A DNA stretch of 64,000 nucleotides from Microbacterium keratanolyticum (GCF_016907255.1 NZ_JAFBBQ010000001.1:2914001-2978000); one strand, 5' to 3'. Counted from the first letter of the stretch, positions 34,460-43,398 are shown. Made by a program: numbers and translations. The notes: generated by a model from the sequence alone, not told the origin.

Positions 34460-35152
34460 TCAGCGCAGGGCGTCGACGATCTGAGTGGCGAGGTTCTGCG
34501 GCTGCGAGAACTGCGGCCAGTGACCGGAATCCAGACGAACCACGCGTGACGTCTCGATCGCGTCATACTCGGCGGCGAACGGACCCCAATTCGCGATCTC
34601 CTCGGCGAGCGACTGCTCGTCGAAGGAGCCCATCAGCAGCGTGACCGGAATGCGGTAGCGCGCCTCGTGTGACAGCACGATCGGATCGGTGGGAACCCGC
34701 GCCGGCACGCTCTTCGCTGCCGCAGATGTGCGCGCGCGTGTGCGGTCGTCGAGGTCGGCCACCTCTTCCGCGGGGAAGAAGTCCCACCCGGGGAAGGGGA
34801 CGACCCCGTCGACGACGGGAAGCTCGTTGATGCCGTGTCCGTCGGCGGGCGGAACCGTGTCGACGAAGATGACGTGCGTGACCTGCTCGGGCCGTTCGGA
34901 CGCGGCGGCCCAGACGACGTTGCCCCCACCGCTGTGGCCGACGAGCACGACGGGCTTGCGCAGTTCATCGATCTTCTCTGTCACGGCACGGACCCACTCA
35001 GCGATCCCGATCTGTGCGCTCTCAGGGGCCGCGACCCCGGTGCCCGGCATCGTCAGCGGATGCACTCGATGCCCCGCTTGAGTAAGCGCTGGCGTGACCT
35101 CAGCCCAGCTGTCTTCGTCGAGCCAGAGGCCTGGTACGAGAATGATGTCCAT
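34460..35152 (-). CDS. Alpha/beta hydrolase
   Basis: A 230-residue alpha/beta hydrolase. It has the oxyanion region VPGLWLDEDSW, the nucleophile elbow VGHSGGG (Ser near 74) and the late catalytic His in LDSGHWPQFSQP. This arrangement is close to the plant-type esterase/methylesterase-like group often of unknown substrate. TAGCGT-N7-ATG upstream suggests leaderless expression. It is convergent with the fabG-like gene. Confidence 0.85.
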   Translation of the reverse strand: MDIILVPGLWLDEDSWAEVTPALTQAGHRVHPLTMPGTGVAAPESAQIGIAEWVRAVTEKIDELRKPVVLVGHSGGGNVVWAAASERPEQVTHVIFVDTVPPADGHGINELPVVDGVVPFPGWDFFPAEEVADLDDRTRARTSAAAKSVPARVPTDPIVLSHEARYRIPVTLLMGSFDEQSLAEEIANWGPFAAEYDAIETSRVVRLDSGHWPQFSQPQNLATQIVDALR

Positions 35153-35201
35153 GTCCGCAACGCTACGCCGTGCCTCGGACGTTGGCTACGGTCGACGTCG
35201 G

Positions 35202-35837
35202 CTAGGGAAGTAGGGGGATGACGGCGCTGAGGTCCTGCGGTCCGATGACCAGGTTCGCCGCGGCCCGAACGGCGGGCTTCGCGTTGAAGGCGATGCCGAG
35301 GCCCGCGGCATCCATCATGCGGAGATCGTTCGCGCCGTCGCCGATCGCGATCGTACGGCTGACGAGCACGCCGAGCTCATCCGCCCATTCGCGCAGCGAC
35401 GACGCCTTCGCCTCCGCATCCACGATCTCGCCCTCGACGAGACCCGAGAGTGCGCCGTCCACGACGCCGAGGCGGTTGGCGCGCCAGCGGTCGACGCCGA
35501 GACCGGGAGCGATGTGGTCCAGCACCTCGTGGAATCCGCCGGAGACGACGCCGACGACGCCGCCACGCGCATGTACGGCGGCGGTCAGCTCTGTCACACC
35601 CACGGTCGGTCGTACGCGTGCCCGCACTCGCTCGAACGCCTCCAGCGGCACGCCCTTCAGCGCCGCCACGCGCGAACGCAGGCTGGTCGCGAAGTCGATC
35701 TCGCCGCGCATCGCCGCCTCCGTCGCGGCCTGCACCTCCGCGCGACGGCCCGCCTCGTCGGCGATGAGTTCGATCACCTCGTCCTGCAGAAGGGTGGAAT
35801 CGGCATCGAGGACGACAAGGAAACGCGCAACGGTCAC
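35202..35837 (-). CDS. serB: Phosphoserine phosphatase SerB
   Basis: Last step of serine biosynthesis. HAD-superfamily protein of 211 residues with motif I DADSTLLQDE (nucleophile Asp in the DxDST form diagnostic of SerB), motif II VVSGGFHEV, the Lys in AEAKASSL, and motif III GDGANDLRMM. The frame is open much further upstream across glgC, but GTG at 35837 has TACGCT-N6 before it and starts the conserved domain (MTVARFLVVLDADST). No N-terminal ACT domain is present. Confidence 0.93.
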   Translation of the reverse strand: MTVARFLVVLDADSTLLQDEVIELIADEAGRRAEVQAATEAAMRGEIDFATSLRSRVAALKGVPLEAFERVRARVRPTVGVTELTAAVHARGGVVGVVSGGFHEVLDHIAPGLGVDRWRANRLGVVDGALSGLVEGEIVDAEAKASSLREWADELGVLVSRTIAIGDGANDLRMMDAAGLGIAFNAKPAVRAAANLVIGPQDLSAVIPLLP

Positions 35838-35857
35838 GCTCCGAGCGTAGCGGGCGC

Positions 35858-37102
35858 TCAGACCTCGATGCGCACGCCCTTGCCGACCACCGTGATGCCC
35901 GAATCCGTCACCGTGAATCCACGTGAGAGATCGCGCTCGCGATCGACGCCGACGGTGGCACCGTCCGCGAGAATGACGTTCTTGTCGAGGATCGCCCGGT
36001 GCACACGCGACCCGGCGCCCACCTGCACGCCTTCGAAGAGCACCGACTCTGTGATCGTCGAACCGCCTGCGGCGAGTGTCCACGGACCCACAACACTGCG
36101 CTCGAGGTGCGTGCCGGACAGCACCGACCCCAGCGACACGATCGAATCGATCGCGTTGCCGATGCGGCCAACCGAATCGCGGACGAACTTCGCGGGCGGC
36201 GAGTTCACCGCCTGCGACCGGATCGGCCAGCGCATGTTGTAGAGGTTGAACACGGGCAGAGTGGAGATCAGGTCCATGTGGGCGTCGAAGAAGGAGTCGA
36301 TGGTTCCGACATCCCGCCAGTAGGCGCGGTCGCGCGGCGATGACCCAGGAACCTCGTTCTGCTTCATGTCGTAGAAGCCTGCCTCGCCGCGTTCGACGAA
36401 GTACGGCACGATGTCACCGCCCATGTCGTGTCCGGACGTCGGCAGCTCGCCGTCTTCCTCGACCGCGGCGATCAACGCGTCAGCATCGAAGATGTAGTTG
36501 CCCATGGACGCGAGAACCTCGTGCGGGGAGTCGGGAAGGCCAGTGGCATCCGTCGGCTTCTCCAGGAACTGGTGGATGCGGCCTGAGCCGTCGGCGGCGA
36601 CATCGATGACGCCGAATTGGGACGCGTGAGCGAGGGGCTGGCGGATGCCGGCGACGGTGACCTTCGCGCCGGACGCGACGTGCGCTTCGAGCATCTGCCG
36701 GAAATCCATCCGGTAGACGTGATCGGCCCCGATGACCACGACGATGTCCGGCTTCTCGTCATTGACGAGATTGAGGCTCTGCAGGATCGCGTCTGCGGAG
36801 CCCGTGAACCACCGTTTGCCGAGGCGCTGTTGTGCGGGTACCGACGTCACGTAGGAGTCGAGCAGAGAGGACATCCGCCAGGTCGTGGAGATGTGCCGGT
36901 CGAGGCTGTGCGACTTGTACTGCGTGAGCACGACCACCTGTCGGAGGCCCGAGTTGATGAGGTTCGAGATCGCGAAGTCGATGAGCCGATACTGCCCGCC
37001 GAACGGCACCGCGGGTTTGGCGCGATCCATCGTGAGGGGCATGAGTCGCTTTCCCTCGCCGCCGGCGAGGATGATCCCGAAAACCTTCAACGGTGCCGAC
37101 AT
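35858..37102 (-). CDS. glgC: Glucose-1-phosphate adenylyltransferase
   Basis: Makes ADP-glucose from ATP and glucose-1-phosphate, the committed step of glycogen synthesis. The 414 residues have the nucleotidyltransferase N-terminus [33 protein letters not shown], the [13 protein letters not shown] motif near 125, and a C-terminal left-handed beta-helix. The ATG is preceded by TATGGT-N6. It is divergent from the ADP-glucose-using glycosyltransferase, so the two genes share a 47-bp control region. Confidence 0.96.
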   Translation of the reverse strand: MSAPLKVFGIILAGGEGKRLMPLTMDRAKPAVPFGGQYRLIDFAISNLINSGLRQVVVLTQYKSHSLDRHISTTWRMSSLLDSYVTSVPAQQRLGKRWFTGSADAILQSLNLVNDEKPDIVVVIGADHVYRMDFRQMLEAHVASGAKVTVAGIRQPLAHASQFGVIDVAADGSGRIHQFLEKPTDATGLPDSPHEVLASMGNYIFDADALIAAVEEDGELPTSGHDMGGDIVPYFVERGEAGFYDMKQNEVPGSSPRDRAYWRDVGTIDSFFDAHMDLISTLPVFNLYNMRWPIRSQAVNSPPAKFVRDSVGRIGNAIDSIVSLGSVLSGTHLERSVVGPWTLAAGGSTITESVLFEGVQVGAGSRVHRAILDKNVILADGATVGVDRERDLSRGFTVTDSGITVVGKGVRIEV

Positions 37103-37108
37103 GGCTCC

Positions 37109-37142
37109 ACCATAGATGCCGATTACCGCCTTGTACTAGCGT
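37109..37142. promoter_or_regulatory. Divergent leaderless -10 elements for glgC and glgA/glgM
   Basis: Minus-strand TATGGT (37114-37109) lies 6 bases before the glgC ATG. Plus-strand TAGCGT (37137-37142) lies 7 bases before the ATG at 37150. The two starts are only 47 bases apart, so the promoters must overlap in their upstream parts. Confidence 0.55.
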
Positions 37143-37149
37143 TCAGAAC

Positions 37150-38334
37150 ATGCGCGTCGACATGATTACGAAGGAGTACCCGCCCGAGATCTACGGCGGG
37201 GCCGGAGTGCACGTCGCAGAGCTCGTGAAAGCCCTGCGACCGCACGTCGATGTGCAGGTTCGCGCCTTCGGATCCGAGCGGGATGAACAGGGGACGAACT
37301 CTTATCGAACGCCCCTCGAGCTGGCCTCCGCGAACCCCGCGCTGCAGACGCTCGGCACCGATCTGGTCATGGTTCCCGACATCGCCGGTGCCGACATCGT
37401 GCACAGTCACACCTGGTACGCGAACTTTGCCGGCCACCTCGCGTCGCAGCTGCACGGCATCCCGCATGTGCTGACCGCGCACAGCCTGGAACCGCTGCGG
37501 CCGTGGAAAGCGGAGCAGCTCGGCGGTGGCTACGTGGTCAGCAGCGGCATCGAGCGGCTCGCCTACGAGAACGCGGACGCGATCATCGCGGTGAGTGCAG
37601 GAATGCGCGCGGACATTCTGCGCAGCTACCCGCAGGTCGATCCCGCACGTGTGCGGGTCATTCACAACGGCATCGACGTCAACGCGTGGCATCCCGTGCA
37701 CAACCCCGATTTCGTGCGGGCCCAGGGGATCGATCCGGATCGTCCGTCCATCGTGTTCGTCGGACGGATCACCCGGCAGAAGGGCCTGCCCTATCTGCTG
37801 CGCGCCGCCGCGCTCCTTCCGCCTGAGGTGCAGCTCGTGCTCTGTGCCGGCGCGCCCGACACCGCCGAGATTATGGCCGAGGTGCAGGCGGGGGTGCGCG
37901 CGCTGCAGCAGTCGCGTGACGGTGTCGTCTGGATCGAGCGGATGCTTCCGCGGGATCAGCTCTCGGCGATCCTCTCTGCGGCCACGACCTTCGTCTGCCC
38001 CTCTGTCTACGAACCCCTGGGCATCGTGAACCTGGAGGCCATGGCATGCGGCGCGGCCGTCGTAGGGACAGCGACCGGCGGCATCCCGGAGGTCGTCGAT
38101 GATGGCGTCACCGGGCGTCTCGTGCCGATCGAGCAGCTTCAGGACGGCACCGGGACGCCCGTCGATCCCGATCGCTTCGTCACGGACCTCGCCGCTGTCC
38201 TCACAGAGGTCGCAATCGATCCGGACCGCGCGGCCGCCTACGGGGCGGCAGGGCGAGAGCGCGCCGCCCAGGAGTTCAGCTGGGCCGCGATCGCCGACAC
38301 GACCCGCGGTCTCTACACGGAGCTGGGCGCGTGA
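37150..38334 (+). CDS. glgM: GT4 glycosyltransferase of glycogen metabolism (GlgA/GlgM)
   Basis: Uses ADP-glucose. In mycobacteria the orthologous family (formerly GlgA) makes maltose-1-phosphate for the GlgE pathway and was renamed GlgM. The 394 residues have the donor-domain motifs TKEYPPEIYGGAGVHV, VFVGRITRQKGL (near 200), and the GT4 EX7E motif in CPSVYEPLGIVNLEAMACG. The earlier in-frame codon lies upstream of the predicted promoter, so the ATG used follows TAGCGT-N7. Whether it makes glycogen directly or maltose-1-phosphate cannot be decided here. Confidence 0.92.
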   Translation: MRVDMITKEYPPEIYGGAGVHVAELVKALRPHVDVQVRAFGSERDEQGTNSYRTPLELASANPALQTLGTDLVMVPDIAGADIVHSHTWYANFAGHLASQLHGIPHVLTAHSLEPLRPWKAEQLGGGYVVSSGIERLAYENADAIIAVSAGMRADILRSYPQVDPARVRVIHNGIDVNAWHPVHNPDFVRAQGIDPDRPSIVFVGRITRQKGLPYLLRAAALLPPEVQLVLCAGAPDTAEIMAEVQAGVRALQQSRDGVVWIERMLPRDQLSAILSAATTFVCPSVYEPLGIVNLEAMACGAAVVGTATGGIPEVVDDGVTGRLVPIEQLQDGTGTPVDPDRFVTDLAAVLTEVAIDPDRAAAYGAAGRERAAQEFSWAAIADTTRGLYTELGA

Positions 38335-38352
38335 GCCGATAGGCTGGGGAGC

Positions 38353-39138
38353 ATGTCTGGCGCCCTGGAATTCAGCGACGTCGTCGTGCGTCGCGACGGC
38401 CGAAACATCATCGATCACGTGACCCTGTCCGTCGAAGATGACCAACGCTGGGTCGTCCTCGGCCCGAACGGCGCCGGCAAGACGACGCTGCTGCAGCTCG
38501 CTGATACCCTCATGCACCCGACTTCGGGTCGCGTGGACATTCTGGGGGAGACGCTCGGGCACGTCGACGTCTTCGAGTTGCGCCCGCGCATCGGCTTCGC
38601 CTCGTCGGCGATGGCACGTCGAATCCCGGCGTCCGAGACGGTGCTCAACACGGTGATGACTGCCGCCTACTCGGTCACAGGGCGCTGGAATGAAGAGTAC
38701 GAGTCGCTCGATGAGCGCCGTGCACGCCGCGTCCTCGCACAGTGGAAGCTCGAGCACCTCGCGGAGCGCACGTTCGGAACACTCAGTGACGGCGAGCAGA
38801 AGCGCGTCCAGATCGCGCGCGCCGTCATGACCGACCCGGAGCTCCTGCTGCTCGACGAGCCGACTGCGAGCCTCGACCTCGGCGCTCGCGAGGAGCTTCT
38901 CATCCTTCTCGGTGAGTATGCGCAATCGCCGATGACGCCGGCGATGGTCATGGTCACGCACCACGTGGAGGAGATCCCGGTCGGTTTCACCCATGTGCTG
39001 CTGCTCCGCGACGGAGCCATCGTCGCCGCGGGCCCTCTGGCCGAGACTCTGACGGCCCAGGCGCTGACGGAGACCTTCGGCATGCCGATCGCTCTGACGC
39101 ATGAGGCCGGACGCTACGCGGCACGCTCCGCAGGCTGA
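38353..39138 (+). CDS. ABC transporter ATP-binding protein (orphan)
   Basis: A single ATPase domain of 261 residues: Walker A GPNGAGKTT near 36, signature LSDGEQKRVQIARA (Asp in place of Gly at the second position), Walker B LLLLDEPTASLDLG and switch His MVTHHVEEIP. The SDGE form and the RIPASETVLNTVMTAAY segment recall the ModF/YlmA-like ATPases rather than import ATPases with a known permease. No permease is nearby. TAGGCT-N7-ATG lies upstream. Role unknown. Confidence 0.85.
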   Translation: MSGALEFSDVVVRRDGRNIIDHVTLSVEDDQRWVVLGPNGAGKTTLLQLADTLMHPTSGRVDILGETLGHVDVFELRPRIGFASSAMARRIPASETVLNTVMTAAYSVTGRWNEEYESLDERRARRVLAQWKLEHLAERTFGTLSDGEQKRVQIARAVMTDPELLLLDEPTASLDLGAREELLILLGEYAQSPMTPAMVMVTHHVEEIPVGFTHVLLLRDGAIVAAGPLAETLTAQALTETFGMPIALTHEAGRYAARSAG

Positions 39139-39232
39139 CGCTCGCGTCTGTTAGGATTGATCCTTGGTGCGGATTCGCGCCGCAGACTTCCCTCGCCCCT
39201 GGCACAATCCAGGGCACCACTTAAGGAATCCC

Positions 39233-39490
39233 ATGAAGACTGACATTCACCCCGACTACCAGGCAGTCGTTTTCCGCGACCTCGGCTCGGGCGAGACGTT
39301 CCTCACCCGTTCGACCGTCTCGAGCGACAAGACCATCGAGCTGGACGGCGTGGAGTACCCCGTCATCGACGTGGAAATCTCGTCGGCTTCGCACCCGTTC
39401 TACACGGGCAAGCAGCGCATCATGGACTCGGCCGGTCGCGTCGAGAAGTTCAACCAGCGCTTCAAGGGCTTCGGCGGCAGCAGCAACTAA
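39233..39490 (+). CDS. rpmE2: 50S ribosomal protein L31 type B
   Basis: An 85-residue ribosomal protein beginning [16 protein letters not shown]. It has no cysteine, so it is the zinc-free type B form; type A carries a CxxC zinc site. Type B genes are often repressed by Zur and used in zinc shortage, but no Zur-like palindrome was recognised in the 90-base upstream region, so it may be constitutive here. The start ATG follows AAGGAA at a normal distance. A strong terminator follows. Confidence 0.95.
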   Translation: MKTDIHPDYQAVVFRDLGSGETFLTRSTVSSDKTIELDGVEYPVIDVEISSASHPFYTGKQRIMDSAGRVEKFNQRFKGFGGSSN

Positions 39491-39505
39491 GCAGCATCCG
39501 CTCCC

Positions 39506-39533
39506 AAAAGACCCCGCCTCGGCGGGGTCTTTT
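39506..39533 (+). terminator. Intrinsic terminator of the L31 gene
   Basis: AAAAGACCCCGCC-TC-GGCGGGGTCTTTT, a 13-bp perfect stem with A and T tracts at the ends. It can serve both strands (L31 and the convergent small membrane protein). Confidence 0.95.
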
Positions 39534-39564
39534 GCGTCTGCAGGCCCCGAGCCCTTCGGCGGAG

Positions 39565-39873
39565 TCACCCGACGGCGCGCTCCGCATCGGGCGGAGTGAT
39601 GATGATGCGACCGTTCTGCGCGAGATCCGGCGGGTCACCGGGGGAGGGTGCAGGAGCTGTGCGTCGATGCTGGCGGTCGCGCTCGGCACCGGCTTCCGCA
39701 GCGGACGGCGACCAGAGGGCGTCGAAGGCCCCGCCCAGACCTCCCAGCCCCGAGCCGGTGTACTTCGTCTCGAGGGGACGCTGGCTGAAGACCTGCGCAA
39801 CACCCCAGATCAGAAGGACGGGGCCGATCGCCACGATGAAGGCGATCGTCGCCCAGCCGAAGACGTCTTCCAT
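39565..39873 (-). CDS. Small hypothetical membrane protein
   Basis: A 102-residue protein with one N-terminal helix (about 5-28, FGWATIAFIVAIGPVLLIWGVAQVF) and a hydrophilic tail with a Gly-rich part (GSGLGGLGGAFDALW) and Pro/Asp/Arg-rich end. It matches no family I recognise. ATG is chosen over the GTG six bases upstream because TACGCT stands exactly 6 bases before the ATG. The region between it and the exonuclease is 33 bases. Confidence 0.6.
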   Translation of the reverse strand: MEDVFGWATIAFIVAIGPVLLIWGVAQVFSQRPLETKYTGSGLGGLGGAFDALWSPSAAEAGAERDRQHRRTAPAPSPGDPPDLAQNGRIIITPPDAERAVG

Positions 39874-39906
39874 CGGCACAGCGTACCGCGGTGCGCGTGT
39901 GAGTCG

Positions 39907-40629
39907 TCAGGCGCCGCTCGCGTCCGCGCGGACGGGCCAGGAGCCGTCGAGTGTCTCGGTGGCGTCCAGTCGGCCGATCTGAATGAAGTACTCGGTGAGG
40001 CTCTCTGCCTGAGAACGCGCCCAGCCGATCTGCTGCACGTGCAACTCCCCGGCGGAGGGCGCCAGTGCGAACCGCTCAGCGAGAGCGAGTGCGACGCGAC
40101 CGGCGGCGATCGCGTCGGCAGACGCCTCATGTGCGTCAGTCAGCGGAACCGCATAGTGTTCGGCGACCGCGGTGAGCGTGCGCTTTCCGCGACGGTATCG
40201 GTCCACCCGCTTGTCGATCACGAGCGGATCGATGACCGGCGAGGGATTCTCGAGTGGGCGAATGTCGTGACGCAGCGCTTCATGGTGCAGCAGCGAGAAA
40301 TCGTAGGACGCGTTGTAGGCGACGACCGGCAGTCCCTGGGCGAAGAGGGCACGGAGAGCATCGGTAATCTCGCTGACCACCTCGGCGGCGGGGCGGCCCT
40401 CGTTCTGAGCGCGCGCGGTGGTGATGCCGTGGATCGCCGCGGCGCCCTCGGGTATCGGCACGCCGGGGTCGGCGATCCAACTGCGAGAGGCGATCACTCG
40501 CCCCTTCGCGTCGAGGACGCCGACGTGCGCGGTCACGATCCGGTCGTGCACGACGTCGACTCCGGTTGTCTCGAGATCGAAGACGCCGACGCGGGTGAGC
40601 CAGTCGGGCGCGGCATCTGCGGAGGTCAT
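39907..40629 (-). CDS. DEDDh 3'-5' exonuclease (DnaQ-like)
   Basis: A 240-residue stand-alone exonuclease of the DnaQ/epsilon type. The three Exo motifs are visible: VFDLETTGVD (Asp and Glu near 17-19), VVAYNASYDFSLL (Asp), and HEASADAIAAG (His and Asp of DEDDh). It lacks the polymerase-binding tail of a classical epsilon subunit, so it may be a proofreading or repair/RNA exonuclease. The frame extends upstream, but TAACGT-N7-ATG supports this start. Confidence 0.85.
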   Translation of the reverse strand: MTSADAAPDWLTRVGVFDLETTGVDVVHDRIVTAHVGVLDAKGRVIASRSWIADPGVPIPEGAAAIHGITTARAQNEGRPAAEVVSEITDALRALFAQGLPVVAYNASYDFSLLHHEALRHDIRPLENPSPVIDPLVIDKRVDRYRRGKRTLTAVAEHYAVPLTDAHEASADAIAAGRVALALAERFALAPSAGELHVQQIGWARSQAESLTEYFIQIGRLDATETLDGSWPVRADASGA

Positions 40630-40757
40630 GAGCACCACGTTAGAGCCGGGCTCGGACATCGCTCGGAAGGCGCTCGGAGAGCGCGGAAACGACACGCGGA
40701 AGGGGGTGCATTCGGGTGTGCGCGCAGCTCTCAGGCCGCGCTCCGTAGACTCGGAGG

Positions 40758-41633
40758 ATGCCTGTCTTCTCGCCCTACGCCGAACGCCTGTCCGCCCTGC
40801 CGGTGGAGCGGCATGAGGTGGAGGTACGCGGGGGCGGGACGGCGTACTGGGTGTACGGACCGGATGATGCCGCCACGACCCTCATCGCAGTGCATGGGTT
40901 CCGTGGCGAGCATCACGGTCTTGAACCCGTGCTCGCGTACCTGCCCGACGTGCGCGTGATCGCGCCGGATCTCCCGGGCTTCGGCGAGACCCCGCCTCTG
41001 CCGGATCGCACCCACGACCTCGATGAGTATGCGGCCTGGCTGACCGAGTTCGCCGCGCAGGTCGCGCCGGGCGCGGTGATCCTCGGGCACTCCTTCGGTT
41101 CGATCGTCACCTCCGCGGCTGTGGCCGGCGGACTCGCGACCCCGAAGCTCATCCTGATCAATCCGATCGGCGCGCCGGCTCTCGAAGGCCCCAAGGGCCT
41201 CATGACGCGGCTCGCCGTCTTCTACTACGCGATGGGCGCGAGGCTGCCCGAGAAGCTCGGCACGGCGCTGCTGCGGAGCCGCATCATCGTGCGCGTCGCG
41301 AGCGTCACCATGGCGAAGACGAGCGATCCCGTGCTGCGACGCTTCATCCATGACCAGCACGACACGTACTTCTCTCGCTTCGCGGATCGCGATGTGCTGA
41401 AGGATGCCTTCGTCGCGAGCGTCTCACACGATGTCACAGAGTTCGCCCCGCGCATTCCGGTGCCGACGCTCCTGGTCGCCGCGCAGAAGGACGACATCAC
41501 CCCGATCGAGGCGGAGCGACGGCTGGCGACACTGTTCGCGGATGCGACTCTTGTGGAGATCGCCGACGTCGGGCACCTCATCCACTACGAGACTCCGGCG
41601 GAAGCCGCCGCGGCGATCCGTCAGTTCCTCTGA
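40758..41633 (+). CDS. Alpha/beta hydrolase
   Basis: A 291-residue hydrolase: IAVHGFRGEHHG (oxyanion), the elbow LGHSFGS (Ser near 113), an acid Asp in VAAQKDDITPIE, and His in DVGHLIHYETP. The substrate is unknown. TAGACT-N6-ATG upstream; CGGAGG abuts the ATG. The stop is seven bases from the stop of the convergent Lrp-family gene. Confidence 0.85.
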   Translation: MPVFSPYAERLSALPVERHEVEVRGGGTAYWVYGPDDAATTLIAVHGFRGEHHGLEPVLAYLPDVRVIAPDLPGFGETPPLPDRTHDLDEYAAWLTEFAAQVAPGAVILGHSFGSIVTSAAVAGGLATPKLILINPIGAPALEGPKGLMTRLAVFYYAMGARLPEKLGTALLRSRIIVRVASVTMAKTSDPVLRRFIHDQHDTYFSRFADRDVLKDAFVASVSHDVTEFAPRIPVPTLLVAAQKDDITPIEAERRLATLFADATLVEIADVGHLIHYETPAEAAAAIRQFL

Positions 41634-41640
41634 GCCTCGC

Positions 41641-42114
41641 TCACACTTCGCGGCGCGCGAGTCCCATGAGTCCGCCGACACGGAACGGGATGACCTCGCC
41701 CATCGCGAGGGACGTCTCGGTGCGCTCGACGCCGTCGATCGAGAGGATGCGCGCATCCGTGTCGAAGAGATGACGCGCGTCACGGCATGCCACGCGCGTG
41801 AGGAGATCGACGGAGCCGCTGAGCCCATGCGCCTGCACCACCTCGGGGATGCGAGCGAGCTCCGAGATGATGCGCGGCAGTTCTGTCTGACGCACGCTGA
41901 TGCTGACGAACGCCTGCAGGGGAAAGCCGAGGACGGCGGGGGAGAGTGAGCGCTCGAAGGAAAGGAAGACGCCGGACTGTTCCAGTCGGGCCATTCGCGC
42001 CTGCACCGTGTTGCGGGACAGGCCGAGCTTCTCCGCGAGCGCGACCACGGTGGCGCGGGGATCAGCGGTCAGAGCATCCAGCAGGTCGAGATCAGTGCGG
42101 TCCAGGGCAGGCAT
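41641..42114 (-). CDS. Lrp/AsnC family regulator of the bkd operon (probable)
   Basis: A 157-residue Lrp-type regulator: N-terminal helix-turn-helix in TVVALAEKLGLSRNTVQARMARLEQSGVF (two parts), then the RAM ligand domain (FPLQAFVSISV ... GLSGSVDLLTRVACRD). It is divergent from bkdA, as in other bacteria where Lrp-like BkdR controls branched-chain keto acid dehydrogenase and responds to branched-chain amino acids. Its role is inferred from position and the inverted repeat between them. The ATG giving MPALDRTDL is preferred over a GTG twelve bases upstream. Confidence 0.85.
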   Translation of the reverse strand: MPALDRTDLDLLDALTADPRATVVALAEKLGLSRNTVQARMARLEQSGVFLSFERSLSPAVLGFPLQAFVSISVRQTELPRIISELARIPEVVQAHGLSGSVDLLTRVACRDARHLFDTDARILSIDGVERTETSLAMGEVIPFRVGGLMGLARREV

Positions 42115-42160
42115 AGTGACCAACACTAACAGGATGAATCCGCGCCTGTCTTGGCAACAT

Positions 42161-42187
42161 GCTCAAGGTGCCCGCAAATGCTTGAGC
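42161..42187. promoter_or_regulatory. Inverted repeat, candidate Lrp-family operator upstream of bkdA
   Basis: GCTCAAG (42161-42167) and CTTGAGC (42181-42187) form a perfect 7-bp inverted repeat with 13 bases between. The left arm (GCAACATGCT) and the right arm (GCAAATGCT) also resemble each other in direct order. It lies about 95 bases upstream of bkdA and 46 bases upstream of the Lrp-family start. Confidence 0.5.
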
Positions 42188-42281
42188 TAGGTGCGAAACG
42201 CGCGTAGCTTCTGGGGTACCGGCGACGACGCCGCGATGAAGGAACGCCGCCCCACAAGGGCAGCTTCTGCAGAGGAGGACG

Positions 42282-43397
42282 ATGATGTCACCGCACAGCA
42301 CCCCGATCGTCGATGTCGAGACAGACCTCGCGCTGACGGAACAGCTACTGGCCCCGGATGGGACCCGGCGCGCGCACCAGCTCCTGGATCCCTACGTCCC
42401 TGATCTCGACGCGGAAGCGCTGCGTGCTCTCTACCGCGACATGGTGATCCTGCGCCGCATCGACGCCGAGGGCGTCGCCCTGCAGCGGCAGGGGCAGTTG
42501 GGCCTCTGGGCACCCTGCAACGGCCAGGAGGCATCCCAGATCGGCACCGCCCGTGCGCTCCGCGCGGATGACTTCGTCTTCCCCAGCTACCGCGAGACCG
42601 GTGTCATCTATGCGCGCGACCCGAAGCCGGCGGACTTCGTGCGGATGTGGCGCGGCGAAGAGGGAGCGTCCTACGACCCGGCCGTGATGCACATGGCACC
42701 GCTCCAGATCATCATCGGCGCCCAGACTCTGCACGCCGTCGGCTACGCCCTCGGCATCCTGCACGATGGCGCCGAGCAGGTCGCCGTGACCTACTTTGGA
42801 GATGGCGCCACGAGCCAGGGTGATGTCAACGAGGCGATGGTCTTCGCATCCTCCTATCAGGCGCCGGTCGTGTTCGTCTGCCAGAACAACCACTGGGCGA
42901 TCTCCGAGCCGGTCTCCGTCCAGGCGAAGTACCCGATCGCGGGACGCGCGCCGGGCTTCGGCATCCCGAGTCTTCGGGTCGACGGCAACGACGTGCTCGC
43001 GTGTCTGGCTGCCATGCGCTGGGCGCTGGATCACGCGCGCTCCGGCAAGGGCCCGGCGTTCCTGGAGCTCGTCACCTACCGAATGGGGCCGCACACAACC
43101 GCGGACGACCCGACTCGCTACCGCGACAACGCCGAACTGGAGGCGTGGCGCTCGCGGGACCCCCTCGCTCGCCTCGAGGCCCACCTGCGCGCGCAGCAGG
43201 AACTGAGAGATGAGCATGTCGCTGCGATCCAGGCGGATGCGGACGCTGCGGCCCGCGATCTGCGCGCTGCCTGTCTGGGCATGGTCACGCGCGAGCCGCT
43301 CGCCGTGTTCGATGGTGTCTACGCCGCTGCGCACACCGGTCTTGCCGCGCAGCGCGCGGACTACGCACGCTACCTCGACACCTTCGAGGAGGCCTGA
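42282..43397 (+). CDS. bkdA: Branched-chain 2-oxoacid dehydrogenase E1 alpha subunit
   Basis: Decarboxylates branched-chain 2-oxoacids with TPP. The 371 residues carry FPSYRETGVIYARDP and the TPP/Mg motif GDGATSQGDVNEAMVFA ending with CQNNHW, typical of BkdA/PdhA E1 alpha. It is paired with E1 beta and E2, and with an acyl-CoA cluster downstream; this fits M. tuberculosis Rv2497c (bkdA). AGGAGG precedes two adjacent ATGs; the second (42285) has better spacing. It may act on oxo-isocaproate derived from leucine and on the other branched substrates. Confidence 0.93.
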   Translation: MMSPHSTPIVDVETDLALTEQLLAPDGTRRAHQLLDPYVPDLDAEALRALYRDMVILRRIDAEGVALQRQGQLGLWAPCNGQEASQIGTARALRADDFVFPSYRETGVIYARDPKPADFVRMWRGEEGASYDPAVMHMAPLQIIIGAQTLHAVGYALGILHDGAEQVAVTYFGDGATSQGDVNEAMVFASSYQAPVVFVCQNNHWAISEPVSVQAKYPIAGRAPGFGIPSLRVDGNDVLACLAAMRWALDHARSGKGPAFLELVTYRMGPHTTADDPTRYRDNAELEAWRSRDPLARLEAHLRAQQELRDEHVAAIQADADAAARDLRAACLGMVTREPLAVFDGVYAAAHTGLAAQRADYARYLDTFEEA

Positions 43398-43398
43398 G

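Noticed and set aside
39121..39232. Promoter of the L31 gene (TAGGAT at 39152-39157)
   Set aside because: A plausible -10 but the nearest -35-like CTGACG is only 11 bases upstream, too close, so it was not listed as a feature.
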